Source: Hyphomicrobiales bacterium (GTDB taxonomy: Bacteria; Pseudomonadota; Alphaproteobacteria; Rhizobiales; Beijerinckiaceae). Taken from it: a DNA stretch of 64,000 nt. The stretch lies in contig JAGXAM010000002.1 in the NCBI GenBank assembly GCA_019075905.1, positions 179,177-243,176 of the forward strand, read 5' to 3'. The translations under genes were made by a program, and so were the position numbers. This document shows, one piece after another, positions 27,502 to 36,269 of the stretch. Under the pieces are notes generated by a model, which was given only the letters and a program-made list of their open reading frames with translations, was not told the origin of the DNA and ran no database searches. How positions within the stretch are numbered: the first letter of the stretch is position 1; the number at the start of each line of letters is the position of its first letter.

Positions 27502-28143
27502 ATGTCTTTCATTCCTGCATGGCCGCTGATGGCGACCTTCACGATAGCCTGCCTGCTGCTGGCGGTGACGCCGGGGCCGGACATGACCCTGTTCATGAGC
27601 CGCACCATGACGGGCGGCCCGCGCCATGGCATTGCTGCGCTGCTGGGCGCCACGACCGGCCTGTTCGGCCACGCCATGCTGGCAGCCTTCGGGCTTTCGG
27701 CGCTGATCGCCGCCTCCGTTCCGGCCTTTACCTTCATCAAGATCGTCGGATCGATCTATCTCCTGTGGCTGGCCGTGCAGGCGCTGCGCCATGGTTCGGC
27801 GCTGACGATCAAGCGCGACGGCGGCCAGGTGCCGAGCCTGCGCGCCACCTATCTCACCGGCATCGGCATCAACCTCACCAACCCCAAGGTGGTGCTGTTC
27901 TACGTGACGTTCCTGCCGCAATTCGTGGATCCGCACAGTCCGCAGGCCAGCCACACCATCCTGTTTCTGGCCCTGTTTTTTCTGGTGCTGGGAACCCTCG
28001 TCAACATGGCGCTGGTGCTGGTCGCCGGGCGCTTCCTCAAGCTCCTGCGTGACAACCCGCGCGCCATGCGCCGGTTCGATTATGGCTTTGCCGCGCTGAT
28101 GAGCGGTTTCGCGCTGAAACTGCTCACCGCCCAGGTGCGCTGA
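27502..28143 (+). CDS. LysE/RhtB-family amino-acid exporter
   Basis: 213 residues with six predicted transmembrane helices. The family signature is in LLAVTPGPDMTLFMSRTMTG and GHAMLAAFGLSALIA, with LTNPKVVLFYVTFLPQFVDP in the middle. The protein exports an amino acid or derivative from the cytoplasm. The substrate cannot be assigned. Convergent with the cupin gene, with a 4-bp gap, and no regulator is adjacent. Confidence 0.93.
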   Translation: MSFIPAWPLMATFTIACLLLAVTPGPDMTLFMSRTMTGGPRHGIAALLGATTGLFGHAMLAAFGLSALIAASVPAFTFIKIVGSIYLLWLAVQALRHGSALTIKRDGGQVPSLRATYLTGIGINLTNPKVVLFYVTFLPQFVDPHSPQASHTILFLALFFLVLGTLVNMALVLVAGRFLKLLRDNPRAMRRFDYGFAALMSGFALKLLTAQVR

Positions 28144-28147
28144 GGCC

Positions 28148-28597
28148 TCACACCGGCGCGAGTGCCCCTGCCGTCGGCGCGCCGGTGCCCTTGATGCGCC
28201 GCTTGACGGCGCGCAGCACGGAAATCACCAGACCGATCTGGCGCGGCAAGGCGCGCTTGCACACGGCAATCTTGCGAACCCGGCTGTGCACGGTCCACAC
28301 CGCATGCGAGCCCGCCGGGAACACCACCATATCCCCCGCGCCGAGGGTCTTCGTCTCGCCGGCGGCGTCACGAATGGTTACCGAGCCTGAAATGAAATGC
28401 ACCGTTTCATCGAAATCGTAATACCAGTTGAAACTGCCGGGCGCGCAATCCCAGACAATCGAGGTCGCAAGCCCGTCGGCAGTGGTCGAAAGCAGGGCGC
28501 TGCGCGCTTCCGGCGCGCCGGAAATGATCCATTTCGGATTGATCGGCGACGGTTTGAGATTGAGCTGGTCAGGAAAAATAATAGCGGGTCTAGACAT
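28148..28597 (-). CDS. Cupin-domain protein
   Basis: 149 residues. A single cupin barrel (about 35-110) shows FNWYYDFDETVHFISGSVTI and LGAGDMVVFPAGSHAVWTVH. The His and Glu positions of the first motif are partly replaced (D-E-T-V-H). It resembles the small Cupin_3/DUF861 group. The ligand is unknown. Convergent with the LysE-type gene. The 170-bp gap to frcA (28598-28767) shows no gene. Confidence 0.85.
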   Translation of the reverse strand: MSRPAIIFPDQLNLKPSPINPKWIISGAPEARSALLSTTADGLATSIVWDCAPGSFNWYYDFDETVHFISGSVTIRDAAGETKTLGAGDMVVFPAGSHAVWTVHSRVRKIAVCKRALPRQIGLVISVLRAVKRRIKGTGAPTAGALAPV

Positions 28598-28767
28598 GAT
28601 GCCTTCCGGTTTCGGGGCGCAATTGCCCGGAAAGCCAGATTAAGCCTCAGACCATAATATCGGCTTCAAGGTAGCAGGCGCTTTTGCGCCATCCTGTTCA
28701 CGCCTTGGCAACCACGCGCCACGGCGGGCAAGGTTCCGCCAGCCGGTTTGCTGCGCGCGCAGGGCTC

Positions 28768-29553
28768 TCAGGCCGCTTTCGCCTCTTCCGGCGGCGTCAT
28801 GGCCCCGGTCATGATCGCCACGGCGTCCGACATGGTGATCTTCTTCGGATCGACCACGGCAATGCGCTTGCCGAGGCGATGGATATGGATGCGGTCCGAG
28901 ACCTCGAAAACATGCGGCATGTTATGGCTGATCAGCACGATCGGCAGCCCGCGCGCCTTGACGTCCTTGATCAGTTCCAGCACGCGGCGCGATTCCTTGA
29001 CGCCGAGCGCGGCCGTGGGTTCATCCATGATGACGACGCGGCTGCCAAAGGCCGCCGCACGCGCCACGGCGACGCCCTGGCGCTGGCCACCCGACAGCGT
29101 CTCAACCTGCTGGTTGATGTTCTGGATGGTCAGCAGGCCGAGTTCGGACAGCCGGTCACGCGCCAGCTGCTGCATGCCGCCGCGATCAAGCAGGCGGAAA
29201 TACTTGCCAAGAAATCCTGGCTTGCGACGCTCGCGCCCCAAAAACAGATTGTCGGCAATGCTGAGCGCCGGCGACAGCGCGAGGTTCTGGTAGACCGTCT
29301 CGATGCCAAGGGCGCGCGCATCTTGCGGCGAGCGAAACTTGACGATCTCGCCATTGAGTTTGACTTCGCCGAAATCCGGCACGATCGCCCCGGTCAGCAC
29401 CTTGATCAGGCTGGATTTCCCGGCGCCATTGTCACCAATGACGCCCAGAATTTCACCCGGGTTGAGGTCAAAGTCAGCATGGTCGATCGCCGTGACCTTG
29501 CCATAGCGTTTGACCAGCCCGCGGGCGCTGAGGATTGGTTGCACGTCAGTCAT
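28768..29553 (-). CDS. frcA: Fructose-type sugar ABC transporter, ATP-binding protein
   Basis: 261 residues from the ATG at 29553, which overlaps the frcC stop (ATGA). Walker A is GDNGAGKSSLIKVL, the signature is LSGGQRQGVAVARA and Walker B is VVIMDEPTAALGV. A single ATPase domain, half the size of RbsA/XylG, matches FrcA of rhizobia. It powers import through FrcC, with FrcB as the periplasmic receptor. Last gene of the leftward frcB-C-A operon. Substrate assignment rests on gene context (FrcR, FrcK) and not on the ATPase itself. Confidence 0.9.
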   Translation of the reverse strand: MTDVQPILSARGLVKRYGKVTAIDHADFDLNPGEILGVIGDNGAGKSSLIKVLTGAIVPDFGEVKLNGEIVKFRSPQDARALGIETVYQNLALSPALSIADNLFLGRERRKPGFLGKYFRLLDRGGMQQLARDRLSELGLLTIQNINQQVETLSGGQRQGVAVARAAAFGSRVVIMDEPTAALGVKESRRVLELIKDVKARGLPIVLISHNMPHVFEVSDRIHIHRLGKRIAVVDPKKITMSDAVAIMTGAMTPPEEAKAA

Positions 29554-30650
29554 TGCGATACCCTCCGAAGCCATTGATCAAGAGCCACTGCGGTGATGGA
29601 CAAAACGCCGATGGCGAATTCCTGCCAGAGGACATCGACGCCATAAAGCGCGAGACCATTGACGAAAACACCGATGATAAGCGCGCCGAACAGCGTGCCA
29701 AAAATCGATCCGCGCCCGCCGAACAGCGACGTGCCGCCGATGACCACGGCCGTGATCGAGTCGAGGTTTGAGGTCTGGCCATTGTTGGGGCTGATCGAAC
29801 CGACACGGCCGATCATCACAAAGGCACCGAGCGCGCAGATAAGGCCGGCAAGCGCATAGACCATAAGCAGCGTACGATCGGTCTGGATACCCGCGAGGCG
29901 GGCAGCATCGACATCGTCGCCGACGGCATGGACATGTCGCCCCCAGGCGGTGCGGTTCAACAGGTACCAGACACCGAAGAACAGCAGGATCATGAAGATC
30001 GAACCATAGGTCAGATCGCCGCCGAAAACCTTGAAGGAATTGCCGAAAAACAGCAGCGGGTTGGCCTTGGCAATCAAGTCCTGGTTCTGGATCGTCTCCG
30101 AATTCGAGAACCACAGGTTGAGCGCGAAAAATATGTTCAGCGTGCCCAGCGTGACGATGAACGGCGGCAGCCGGATTTTCGTGACGAGCAGGCCGTTGAC
30201 GAGGCCGCAGGCGGTGCCGACGGCGAGGCCGACAAGAATGCCAAGCTCCCAGGGCCAGCCATAATGGACCGAGAGGCGGCCCATGACGATGCTGCAAAGC
30301 ACCAGAATTGCCGAAACCGAAAGGTCGATGCCGGCCGTCAGGATCACCAGTGTCTGCGCGATGCCCACCACGGCAACCACCGTCACCTGCTGGAGGATGA
30401 GCATGAAATTCAGCGGATCGAAGAAAATGTGACCGATCAGCAGGCCGAAGATGACAAGGCTCAAAAACAACACGAACATCGGCACCAGCACAGGCGAACC
30501 ATGCAGCAGGTGCTGAATGCGTTCCAGAATACCGCGCTGTCGGGCCTCAAAAGCTGCGAGCTTCTGGTCGCTTTGCTCCAGAACGCGTTCGTAGTCTGCA
30601 ACCCTTTGTTCCGCCGCTGCTTTGGCAGCCTGCGAGGCCGTATCGCTCAT
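29550..30650 (-). CDS. frcC: Fructose-type sugar ABC transporter, permease
   Basis: 366 residues from MSDTASQAAKAAAEQ; the longer frame to 30755 runs into the frcB 3' region. A charged coiled N-terminus (about 1-55) precedes nine or ten transmembrane helices. The sugar permease motif GTLNIFFALNLWFSNSETIQ and AGIQTDRTLLMVYALAGLICAL are seen, and the cytoplasmic loop GRVGSISPNNGQTSNLDSIT is typical of RbsC/FrcC. It is preceded by a strong hairpin terminator that separates it from frcB. Confidence 0.93.
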   Translation of the reverse strand: MSDTASQAAKAAAEQRVADYERVLEQSDQKLAAFEARQRGILERIQHLLHGSPVLVPMFVLFLSLVIFGLLIGHIFFDPLNFMLILQQVTVVAVVGIAQTLVILTAGIDLSVSAILVLCSIVMGRLSVHYGWPWELGILVGLAVGTACGLVNGLLVTKIRLPPFIVTLGTLNIFFALNLWFSNSETIQNQDLIAKANPLLFFGNSFKVFGGDLTYGSIFMILLFFGVWYLLNRTAWGRHVHAVGDDVDAARLAGIQTDRTLLMVYALAGLICALGAFVMIGRVGSISPNNGQTSNLDSITAVVIGGTSLFGGRGSIFGTLFGALIIGVFVNGLALYGVDVLWQEFAIGVLSITAVALDQWLRRVSQ

Positions 30651-30700
30651 GACGTTTCCCCAAGGTTTTTTTGAAGTTGACAAGCAGGAAGTCTTGAAAA

Positions 30701-30725
30701 AGGGCGGCTTACCGAAAGCCGCCCT
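30701..30725 (-). terminator. Rho-independent hairpin between frcB and frcC
   Basis: A perfect 10-bp stem, AGGGCGGCTT paired with AAGCCGCCCT, encloses a 5-nt loop. In the leftward transcript it is followed directly by TTTTT. It lies in the 105-bp gap between the frcB stop and frcC start. It should end most transcripts after frcB, giving more binding protein than permease and ATPase, as is usual for ABC importers. Confidence 0.9.
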
Positions 30726-30755
30726 CAATGTTAACTGCTTTTCAAAGCCTGGCAA

Positions 30756-31772
30756 TCAGCCCCAGCACTTTTTCAGGCCTTCAGCCGAAGTAATTGACGG
30801 AACGCCCTTGACCGGGTGATCGGTGATCAGCGTCGTGCCGGTGTTGAAGAAGCTCAGGCCGGGCGAGTTTTTCGGCTTTTCGCCGGTCTTTGCGAATTTC
30901 GCCACCGCATCGACACCGAGCTTGGCCATAAGCAGCGGGAACTGCATCGAGGTGGCACCGATGATGCCAGCCTTGACGTTCTTCACGCCGTCGCAGCTGC
31001 CGTCGATGGCGACGATCAGCGCCTTCTTGCCCGCAGCCTTCAACGCCTGATAGGCACCGGCAGCAGCCGGCTCGTTGATGTTGTAAACCAGGTTGATGCC
31101 GGGGTTTTTCTGCAGCAGGTTTTCCATCGCCTTGCGGCCGCCGTCTTCAGCGCCGGCGGTGACTTCATGGCCGACGATGCGCTTGTCGGTCTCGGTGCCG
31201 TTCTTGTTGGGATCCTTCACGGGAATGCCGAAACCCTTGAGGAAGCCGGTGTCACGCAGCACGTCGACCGGAATATCGCCGGTGGCGAGGTCGAGCATGG
31301 CGATCTTGGCGGTGGCGGCACCTGCGCCCATGGTGGCATGTGCCCACTTGCCGATGAGTTCGCCCGCAAGGAAGTTGTCGGTGGCGAAGGTCGCATCAGC
31401 GGCATTGGCGGGCTGCAGCGGTGAATCGAGCGCGATCACCAGAATGCCGGCCTTGCGGGCCTTTTCAATCGCCGGGACAACAGCCGAGCTGCTGGCGGTG
31501 ATCAGGATGCCCTTGGCATGGGCAGCGATCAGGTTCTCAATCGCGGTGATCTGGCTGTCGGAGTCGCCATCGGCCTTGCCGGCGAAGGCTTGGGCGCGCA
31601 GACCGTCTTTCTTGGCCTCGGCTTCAAAGCCGGCCTTCATTTTCACGAAATAGGGGTTCGTGTTGGTCTTGGTGATCAGGCCGATCAGCGGCGCATCGGC
31701 GGCATAAGCGGGAACAGCGGCAACAGCCACCGCCATCATGGCGGCACCAGCCAGAAGCTGAAGTTTTTTCAT
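30756..31772 (-). CDS. frcB: Fructose-type sugar ABC transporter, periplasmic binding protein
   Basis: 338 residues from the ATG at 31772, which follows GAGGAG. A signal peptide (about 1-26, ending VPAYAA) leads a type I periplasmic binding domain: [43 protein letters not shown] and [20 protein letters not shown]. Ribose/fructose receptor family. It is first in the operon, with a strong promoter (TTGACA) and an operator-like palindrome upstream. The C-terminus ends GLKKCWG, with an unusual late Cys. Confidence 0.93.
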   Translation of the reverse strand: MKKLQLLAGAAMMAVAVAAVPAYAADAPLIGLITKTNTNPYFVKMKAGFEAEAKKDGLRAQAFAGKADGDSDSQITAIENLIAAHAKGILITASSSAVVPAIEKARKAGILVIALDSPLQPANAADATFATDNFLAGELIGKWAHATMGAGAATAKIAMLDLATGDIPVDVLRDTGFLKGFGIPVKDPNKNGTETDKRIVGHEVTAGAEDGGRKAMENLLQKNPGINLVYNINEPAAAGAYQALKAAGKKALIVAIDGSCDGVKNVKAGIIGATSMQFPLLMAKLGVDAVAKFAKTGEKPKNSPGLSFFNTGTTLITDHPVKGVPSITSAEGLKKCWG

Positions 31773-31890
31773 GGGTATCCTCCTCGGGATCATGCACATT
31801 GTGGAATTTGTCAGGTGGTTTTGTCTCTGACAGCGCGTCGCATAGGCCCTCTCCCTGGTTTATGCCGTCACCGCTTTTTGCGGTTTTTGC

Positions 31891-31912
31891 AGACTGTCCA
31901 ATTCGACAGACT
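31891..31912. promoter_or_regulatory. Candidate FrcR operator (imperfect palindrome)
   Basis: AGACTGTC and GACAGACT are inverted arms (7 of 8 bases match) separated by six bases. The site lies just downstream of the frcB -10 element, in the divergent frcB/frcR gap, where a repressor would block initiation. ROK-family repressors bind such palindromes. Assignment to FrcR is an inference. Confidence 0.6.
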
Positions 31913-31927
31913 TGTGCGACGCCCCCT

Positions 31928-31956
31928 ATCAAACTATGGCTTTAGCGCGATGTCAA
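31928..31956 (-). promoter_or_regulatory. Promoter of frcBCA
   Basis: Read leftward, a perfect -35 TTGACA (31956-31951) is followed after 17 bp by -10 TTTGAT (31933-31928), which matches consensus at 4 of 6 positions. The expected start of transcription is near 31921, 150 bp before the frcB ATG. The palindrome at 31891-31912 sits over the early transcribed region. The remainder of the 300-bp gap to frcR holds no gene. Confidence 0.65.
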
Positions 31957-32073
31957 TGATTAAATCACTTGGATGAATTTATTGACAGGGGCCGCACAAA
32001 GGGACAATCTGCAGTTCACGCCAGCGCCCAGTCTGGCGCCGATAAAAATTTCAGGGAACGAAACTACAGGTTC

Positions 32074-33363
32074 ATGCCGCTAATGAGTCCGATGGCATCT
32101 GCAGAGAGCAACAACACACGCACACCGCCAGATCTTGCCGGTGGCGATGACCTGCGCCAGGGCGACCTCAGCCGCGGCACCAATCAGGCGGGGGTGCGGC
32201 TCTATAACGAGCGGCTGATCCTGTCCCTGATCCGCCGCCACGGCGCCTTGCCCAAGGTCGAGATCGCCCGGCTCACCGGCCTCTCCGCCCAGGCCACCAC
32301 GGTCATTGTCAAGCGCCTCGAAGCCGACGGCCTGCTGCTCAAGGGCGAGCCGATGCGCGGCAAGGTCGGCCAGCCGGCCGTGCCTTTCGCGCTCAACCCC
32401 GAAGGCGCCCTGGCTTTCGGGCTGAAAATCGGCCGCAAGAGTTCAGATTTGTTGCTGGTGGATTTTTGCGCCAACATCCGCGCCGCCATCCATCTGCCGC
32501 ACGCCTATCCAACCCCGCAAGCGGTCACGAGCCTCGTGCAGAACGGGGTCACCGCACTGCTTGCCAACCTTGATGACGATCAGCGCTCCCGGGTTGCCGG
32601 GCTTGGCATTGCCGCCCCCTTTGAGCTGTGGAACTGGGAGCTCGAAGTCGGCGCCCCGCGCGACGTGCTCGATCAATGGCGCAATTTTGATCCGCAACGC
32701 GAAATCGCCGCGCTGGTGCCCATGCCGGTGCTGCTGTGCAATGACGGCACCGCCGCCTGCGCCGCCGAGCAATTTTTCGGCCAGGGCTGGCCATTTCACG
32801 ATTTCCTTTATATTTTCATCGGTGCCTTCATCGGCGGCGGCCTCGTGCTGGAAGGCCACCTGTTTCAGGGACGGCGCGGCAATGCCGGCGCTATCGGCTC
32901 GATTCCGGTGCCAAAAGGCGCGGACGGCAGCCAGCAATTGATCCGCAGCGCCTCGATCTTCACCTTGGAACGCAAGCTGGTCGCCGCCGGCATCGACCCC
33001 TCCCCGCTATGGCGCTCGCCGCGCGACTGGGGCGATCTCGGACCCACCCTCGATGAGTGGATCGAGGACGTGACGTCAAATCTCGCCCGCACGATTTTGT
33101 CGGCCCATGCCCTGATCGACGGCGAGGCGGCGATTATCGACGGCGCCATCCCCGCCGCCGTGCGCAGCCGCATCGTCGCGCGCACGATCGAGCACATGGC
33201 AAGGCTAGACCAGCAGGGCCTGTTGCCGATCAGCGTGCGTGAGGGCACCATCGGCCCGGAGGCCCGCGCCCTCGGCGGTGCTGCACTACCATTTCTGGCT
33301 AATTTCGGGCGTGATCGCGAAGTGTTGTTTCGCGCGCAAATTCAAGGGGCTGAAGCATGCTGA
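32074..33363 (+). CDS. frcR: ROK-family transcriptional regulator (FrcR-like)
   Basis: 429 residues from MPLMSPMASAES at 32074; the frame is open to 31969, so the start is uncertain. The N-terminal winged helix (NERLILSLIRRHGALPKVEIARLTGLSAQATTVIVKRLE) precedes a ROK sugar-kinase-like domain with GIAAPFELWNW, LLCNDGTAACAAEQFFGQ and YIFIGAFIGGGLVLEGHLFQG. The usual ROK zinc-binding Cys cluster is not seen. It probably represses frcBCA and its own operon until sugar binds. The stop overlaps the next start. Confidence 0.88.
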   Translation: MPLMSPMASAESNNTRTPPDLAGGDDLRQGDLSRGTNQAGVRLYNERLILSLIRRHGALPKVEIARLTGLSAQATTVIVKRLEADGLLLKGEPMRGKVGQPAVPFALNPEGALAFGLKIGRKSSDLLLVDFCANIRAAIHLPHAYPTPQAVTSLVQNGVTALLANLDDDQRSRVAGLGIAAPFELWNWELEVGAPRDVLDQWRNFDPQREIAALVPMPVLLCNDGTAACAAEQFFGQGWPFHDFLYIFIGAFIGGGLVLEGHLFQGRRGNAGAIGSIPVPKGADGSQQLIRSASIFTLERKLVAAGIDPSPLWRSPRDWGDLGPTLDEWIEDVTSNLARTILSAHALIDGEAAIIDGAIPAAVRSRIVARTIEHMARLDQQGLLPISVREGTIGPEARALGGAALPFLANFGRDREVLFRAQIQGAEAC

Positions 33364-33788
33364 AGGGCATCAATCCATTATTGGGGCCAGATTTGCTGCA
33401 CATCTTGCGGGCGATGGGCCACGGCGACGAAATCGCCATTGTCGATGGCAATTATCCCGCCGCCACCGATGCGAGGCGGCTGGTGCGCATGGAAGGGCAC
33501 GGCGTCGTCACGCTTGTCGATGCCATCCTTTCGGTGATGCCGCTCGACCATCATGTGCCTGCGGCATTCCGGCCGGGAATCAAGGGCGATCCGCACCATG
33601 TCGAGCAGATCATGCAGGCCCTGGCCGGCGCGATTGCCCGCCATGACCCTGCCGTCAGGCTCGAACCGCTGATGGGCGACGCCTTCTATGCCCGCGTCAA
33701 GGGCGCCTTTGCCCTGGTTGCGTCTGGCGAGCGGGCCCTTTATGGCAATGTCATTCTGCGCAAGGGCGTCATCGGGCCGGAGGCATAA
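33357..33788 (+). CDS. RbsD/FucU-family sugar mutarotase
   Basis: 143 residues. MLKGINPLLGPDLLHILRAM, then GHGDEIAIVDGNYPA and DHHVPAAF match the RbsD/FucU family. In that family a His and Asp in the GHGDEI loop interconvert anomers of ribose, fucose or fructose. Members closest to FucU lack strict sugar specificity. It overlaps the frcR stop by 7 bases, and frcK starts directly after it. A role in opening or interconverting fructose anomers before phosphorylation is inferred from this context. Confidence 0.9.
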   Translation: MLKGINPLLGPDLLHILRAMGHGDEIAIVDGNYPAATDARRLVRMEGHGVVTLVDAILSVMPLDHHVPAAFRPGIKGDPHHVEQIMQALAGAIARHDPAVRLEPLMGDAFYARVKGAFALVASGERALYGNVILRKGVIGPEA

Positions 33789-34724
33789 ATGATCCTTGTA
33801 TGTGGCGAAGCCCTTATCGACATCTTTGTCGGCGCTGAAACCCACGATTCCATGAGCTTGCTGGGGTGCCCTGGCGGCTCGCCGTTCAATGTCGCCTTCG
33901 GGCTGGCCCGCCTCGGGCAACAGGCGGAATTTTTCACCGGCCTGTCGCGCGACATGATGGGCGAACGGCTTTACAAGTTTCTGCGCGCCGAAAAGGTTGG
34001 CGAGCGCTACCTCAAGCGCAGCGCCAGGCCATCGACGCTGAGCCTTGTCGATCTCACCGGGCCAACCCCCGCCTATGCTTTCTATGGCGATGGCGCAGCC
34101 GACCGGGATTTGACCATCGCCGAGCTGCCCGAACTGGCCGACGCCGTTCAGGCACTGCATTTTGGTTCATTTTCGACCGTGGTGGAGCCGGTTGGCACCA
34201 CCTATCTGGCCTTGGCCCGGCGCGAGGCCGGCCGCAGGATAATTTCCTACGATCCCAACATCCGCATGAGCATTGAGCCCGATATTGCCGTCTGGCATGG
34301 CCGGGTTGATGCCTTTGCCGCATGCGCCGATCTCATCAAGATCAGCGACGAGGATTTCGAACGGCTTTATCCGGGCACCGAACCTGCCGCCAAGGCAGCC
34401 CAATGGCTCAAGGGCGGCGCGGGTCTCGTGGTGCTGACCCGCGGCGGCGCCGGGGCCTGCGCCTGGACGCAAGGCGGAACGGTTGATTTGCCGGCACCCG
34501 CCATCACGGTGGTAGATACGGTCGGCGCCGGCGATACTTTCCAGGCCGCCCTGTTGACGGCACTGGCCGAAACCGGGCATCTGCAGCGCCAGCGTCTCGG
34601 TGCCATCGACCACGCCAACCTGCAGCGCTGCATCGCTTTCGCGATTGCCGCCGCTGCCATTACCTGCGCCCGTCGCGGCGCAGACCTGCCGCATCGGCGC
34701 GATCTTCCGCAGCTTCGCGCCTGA
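33789..34724 (+). CDS. frcK: Fructokinase, PfkB family
   Basis: 311 residues, ribokinase/PfkB fold. The N-terminal MILVCGEALIDIFV and GCPGGSPFNVAFGLARLG form the sugar-binding part. VVDTVGAGDTFQAALLTAL carries the catalytic Asp and anion hole (GAGD, about residues 242-245). It phosphorylates fructose with ATP. It starts immediately after the mutarotase gene and is followed 33 bp later by zwf, which leads into the Entner-Doudoroff or pentose phosphate route. Confidence 0.92.
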   Translation: MILVCGEALIDIFVGAETHDSMSLLGCPGGSPFNVAFGLARLGQQAEFFTGLSRDMMGERLYKFLRAEKVGERYLKRSARPSTLSLVDLTGPTPAYAFYGDGAADRDLTIAELPELADAVQALHFGSFSTVVEPVGTTYLALARREAGRRIISYDPNIRMSIEPDIAVWHGRVDAFAACADLIKISDEDFERLYPGTEPAAKAAQWLKGGAGLVVLTRGGAGACAWTQGGTVDLPAPAITVVDTVGAGDTFQAALLTALAETGHLQRQRLGAIDHANLQRCIAFAIAAAAITCARRGADLPHRRDLPQLRA

Positions 34725-34757
34725 TCCATCTTCCCCGTCTATACGGAGTCACAGACC

Positions 34758-36260
34758 ATGGTCTCACGCACCATCGAAACGCCGCCCTTTGACTTGATTG
34801 TCTTTGGCGGCACCGGCGACCTTGCCGCGCGCAAGCTGATGCCTGCGCTCTATCACCGTGACCAGGCCGGCCAGATTCCCGCCGATGCCCGCATTATCGG
34901 CGCCTCGCGTCGGGCCATGTCGAGCGAGGATTACGTCAATTTCGTCCGCCATGCCCTGAAAACCTTCGTGGCCGCCGATGACCTGACCCCGGAGCTGGAA
35001 GCGAAATTTCTGGCGCGCATTTCCTATCATGCCGTGGATGCCGGCTCCGCCGCCGGCTGGCCCGAACTGGCCGCCGCCCTCGCCGATAAAGAGGACCGGG
35101 TACGCGCCTTTTATCTGGCCGTCGGGCCAGACCTGTTCAAACCGATCTGCGAGCACATTGCCGCCTTCAAGCTGGTGACGCCGCTCGCCCGCGTGGTCGT
35201 GGAAAAACCGCTGGGACACGATGGCGCCAGCGCTTTTGAAGTCAACGAGGCCATTTCGAAGGTCTTTGCCGAGCCACAGGTGTTTCGCATCGACCATTAC
35301 CTTGGCAAGGAAACCGTGCAAAATCTGATGGCCCTGCGTTTTGCCAACCGGCTGCTGGAGCCGGTTTGGAATGCCATGCACATCGACCATATCCAGATCA
35401 CCGTCGCCGAGGATCTGGGCGCAGGCGAGCGTGCCGGTTATTACGACACCTCCGGCGCCCTGCGCGACATGGTGCAGAACCACATGCTGCAATTGCTGTG
35501 CCTCGTGGCGATGGAACCGCCCGACCGCTTCAACGCCGATGAGGTGCGCGACGAAAAGCTGAAGATTCTCAAGGGCCTTGTCCCGATTACACCAACCACA
35601 TCACCGCTCGTGACCGTGCGCGGACAATACAAGGCCGGGGCTTCGGCGGGCGGCGCCGTGCCGGGCTATCTCGATGAATTGGCCGTCGCGCACGGCACAC
35701 CCAAGGGCACCGCCGAGAGCGACACCGAGACATTTGTGGCGATCAAGGCAGAAATCGCCAACTGGCGCTGGGCCGGCGTGCCCTTCTATCTGCGCACCGG
35801 CAAGCGACTGGCCGACCGCAAATCCGAGATTATCGTCACGTTTCGCCCGATCAGCCATTCGATCTTCTCGGAAAATGCCGGGCAGATACACCCCAACCGC
35901 CTTGTCATCAGGCTGCAACCCGATGAAGGCGTGACCCTCTTGACCATGATCAAGGATCCCGGCCCGGGCGGCATGCGCTTGCGGCAAATCCCGCTCGACA
36001 TGACCTTTGCCGGCACGTTTGGCGGGCGCAACCCCGATGCCTACGAGCGCCTGCTCATGGATGTCATGCGCGGTGACCAGACCCTGTTCATGCGCCGCGA
36101 CGAACTCGCTGCGGCATGGCGCTGGATCGATCCGATCCTCAGCGCCTGGGCAACGAACCATGAGGCGCCCAAGCCCTATACCGCCGGTTCATGGGGGCCA
36201 TCGGCCTCGATCGCGCTGATCGAGCGCGATGGCCGCACCTGGTTCGAGGACGTGCAATAA
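34758..36260 (+). CDS. zwf: Glucose-6-phosphate 1-dehydrogenase
   Basis: 500 residues. The NADP-binding FGGTGDLAARKLMPALY is at about 14-30. The active-site RIDHYLGKETVQNLMALRFAN places the substrate Lys at 184. RAGYYDTSGALRDMVQNHMLQ and PFYLRTGKRLA are further signatures. It oxidises glucose-6-phosphate to 6-phosphogluconolactone. Linked to frcK, so fructose taken up can enter via isomerisation to G6P. pgl and edd are not in the window. Confidence 0.97.
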   Translation: MVSRTIETPPFDLIVFGGTGDLAARKLMPALYHRDQAGQIPADARIIGASRRAMSSEDYVNFVRHALKTFVAADDLTPELEAKFLARISYHAVDAGSAAGWPELAAALADKEDRVRAFYLAVGPDLFKPICEHIAAFKLVTPLARVVVEKPLGHDGASAFEVNEAISKVFAEPQVFRIDHYLGKETVQNLMALRFANRLLEPVWNAMHIDHIQITVAEDLGAGERAGYYDTSGALRDMVQNHMLQLLCLVAMEPPDRFNADEVRDEKLKILKGLVPITPTTSPLVTVRGQYKAGASAGGAVPGYLDELAVAHGTPKGTAESDTETFVAIKAEIANWRWAGVPFYLRTGKRLADRKSEIIVTFRPISHSIFSENAGQIHPNRLVIRLQPDEGVTLLTMIKDPGPGGMRLRQIPLDMTFAGTFGGRNPDAYERLLMDVMRGDQTLFMRRDELAAAWRWIDPILSAWATNHEAPKPYTAGSWGPSASIALIERDGRTWFEDVQ

Positions 36261-36269
36261 GGCGCGACC

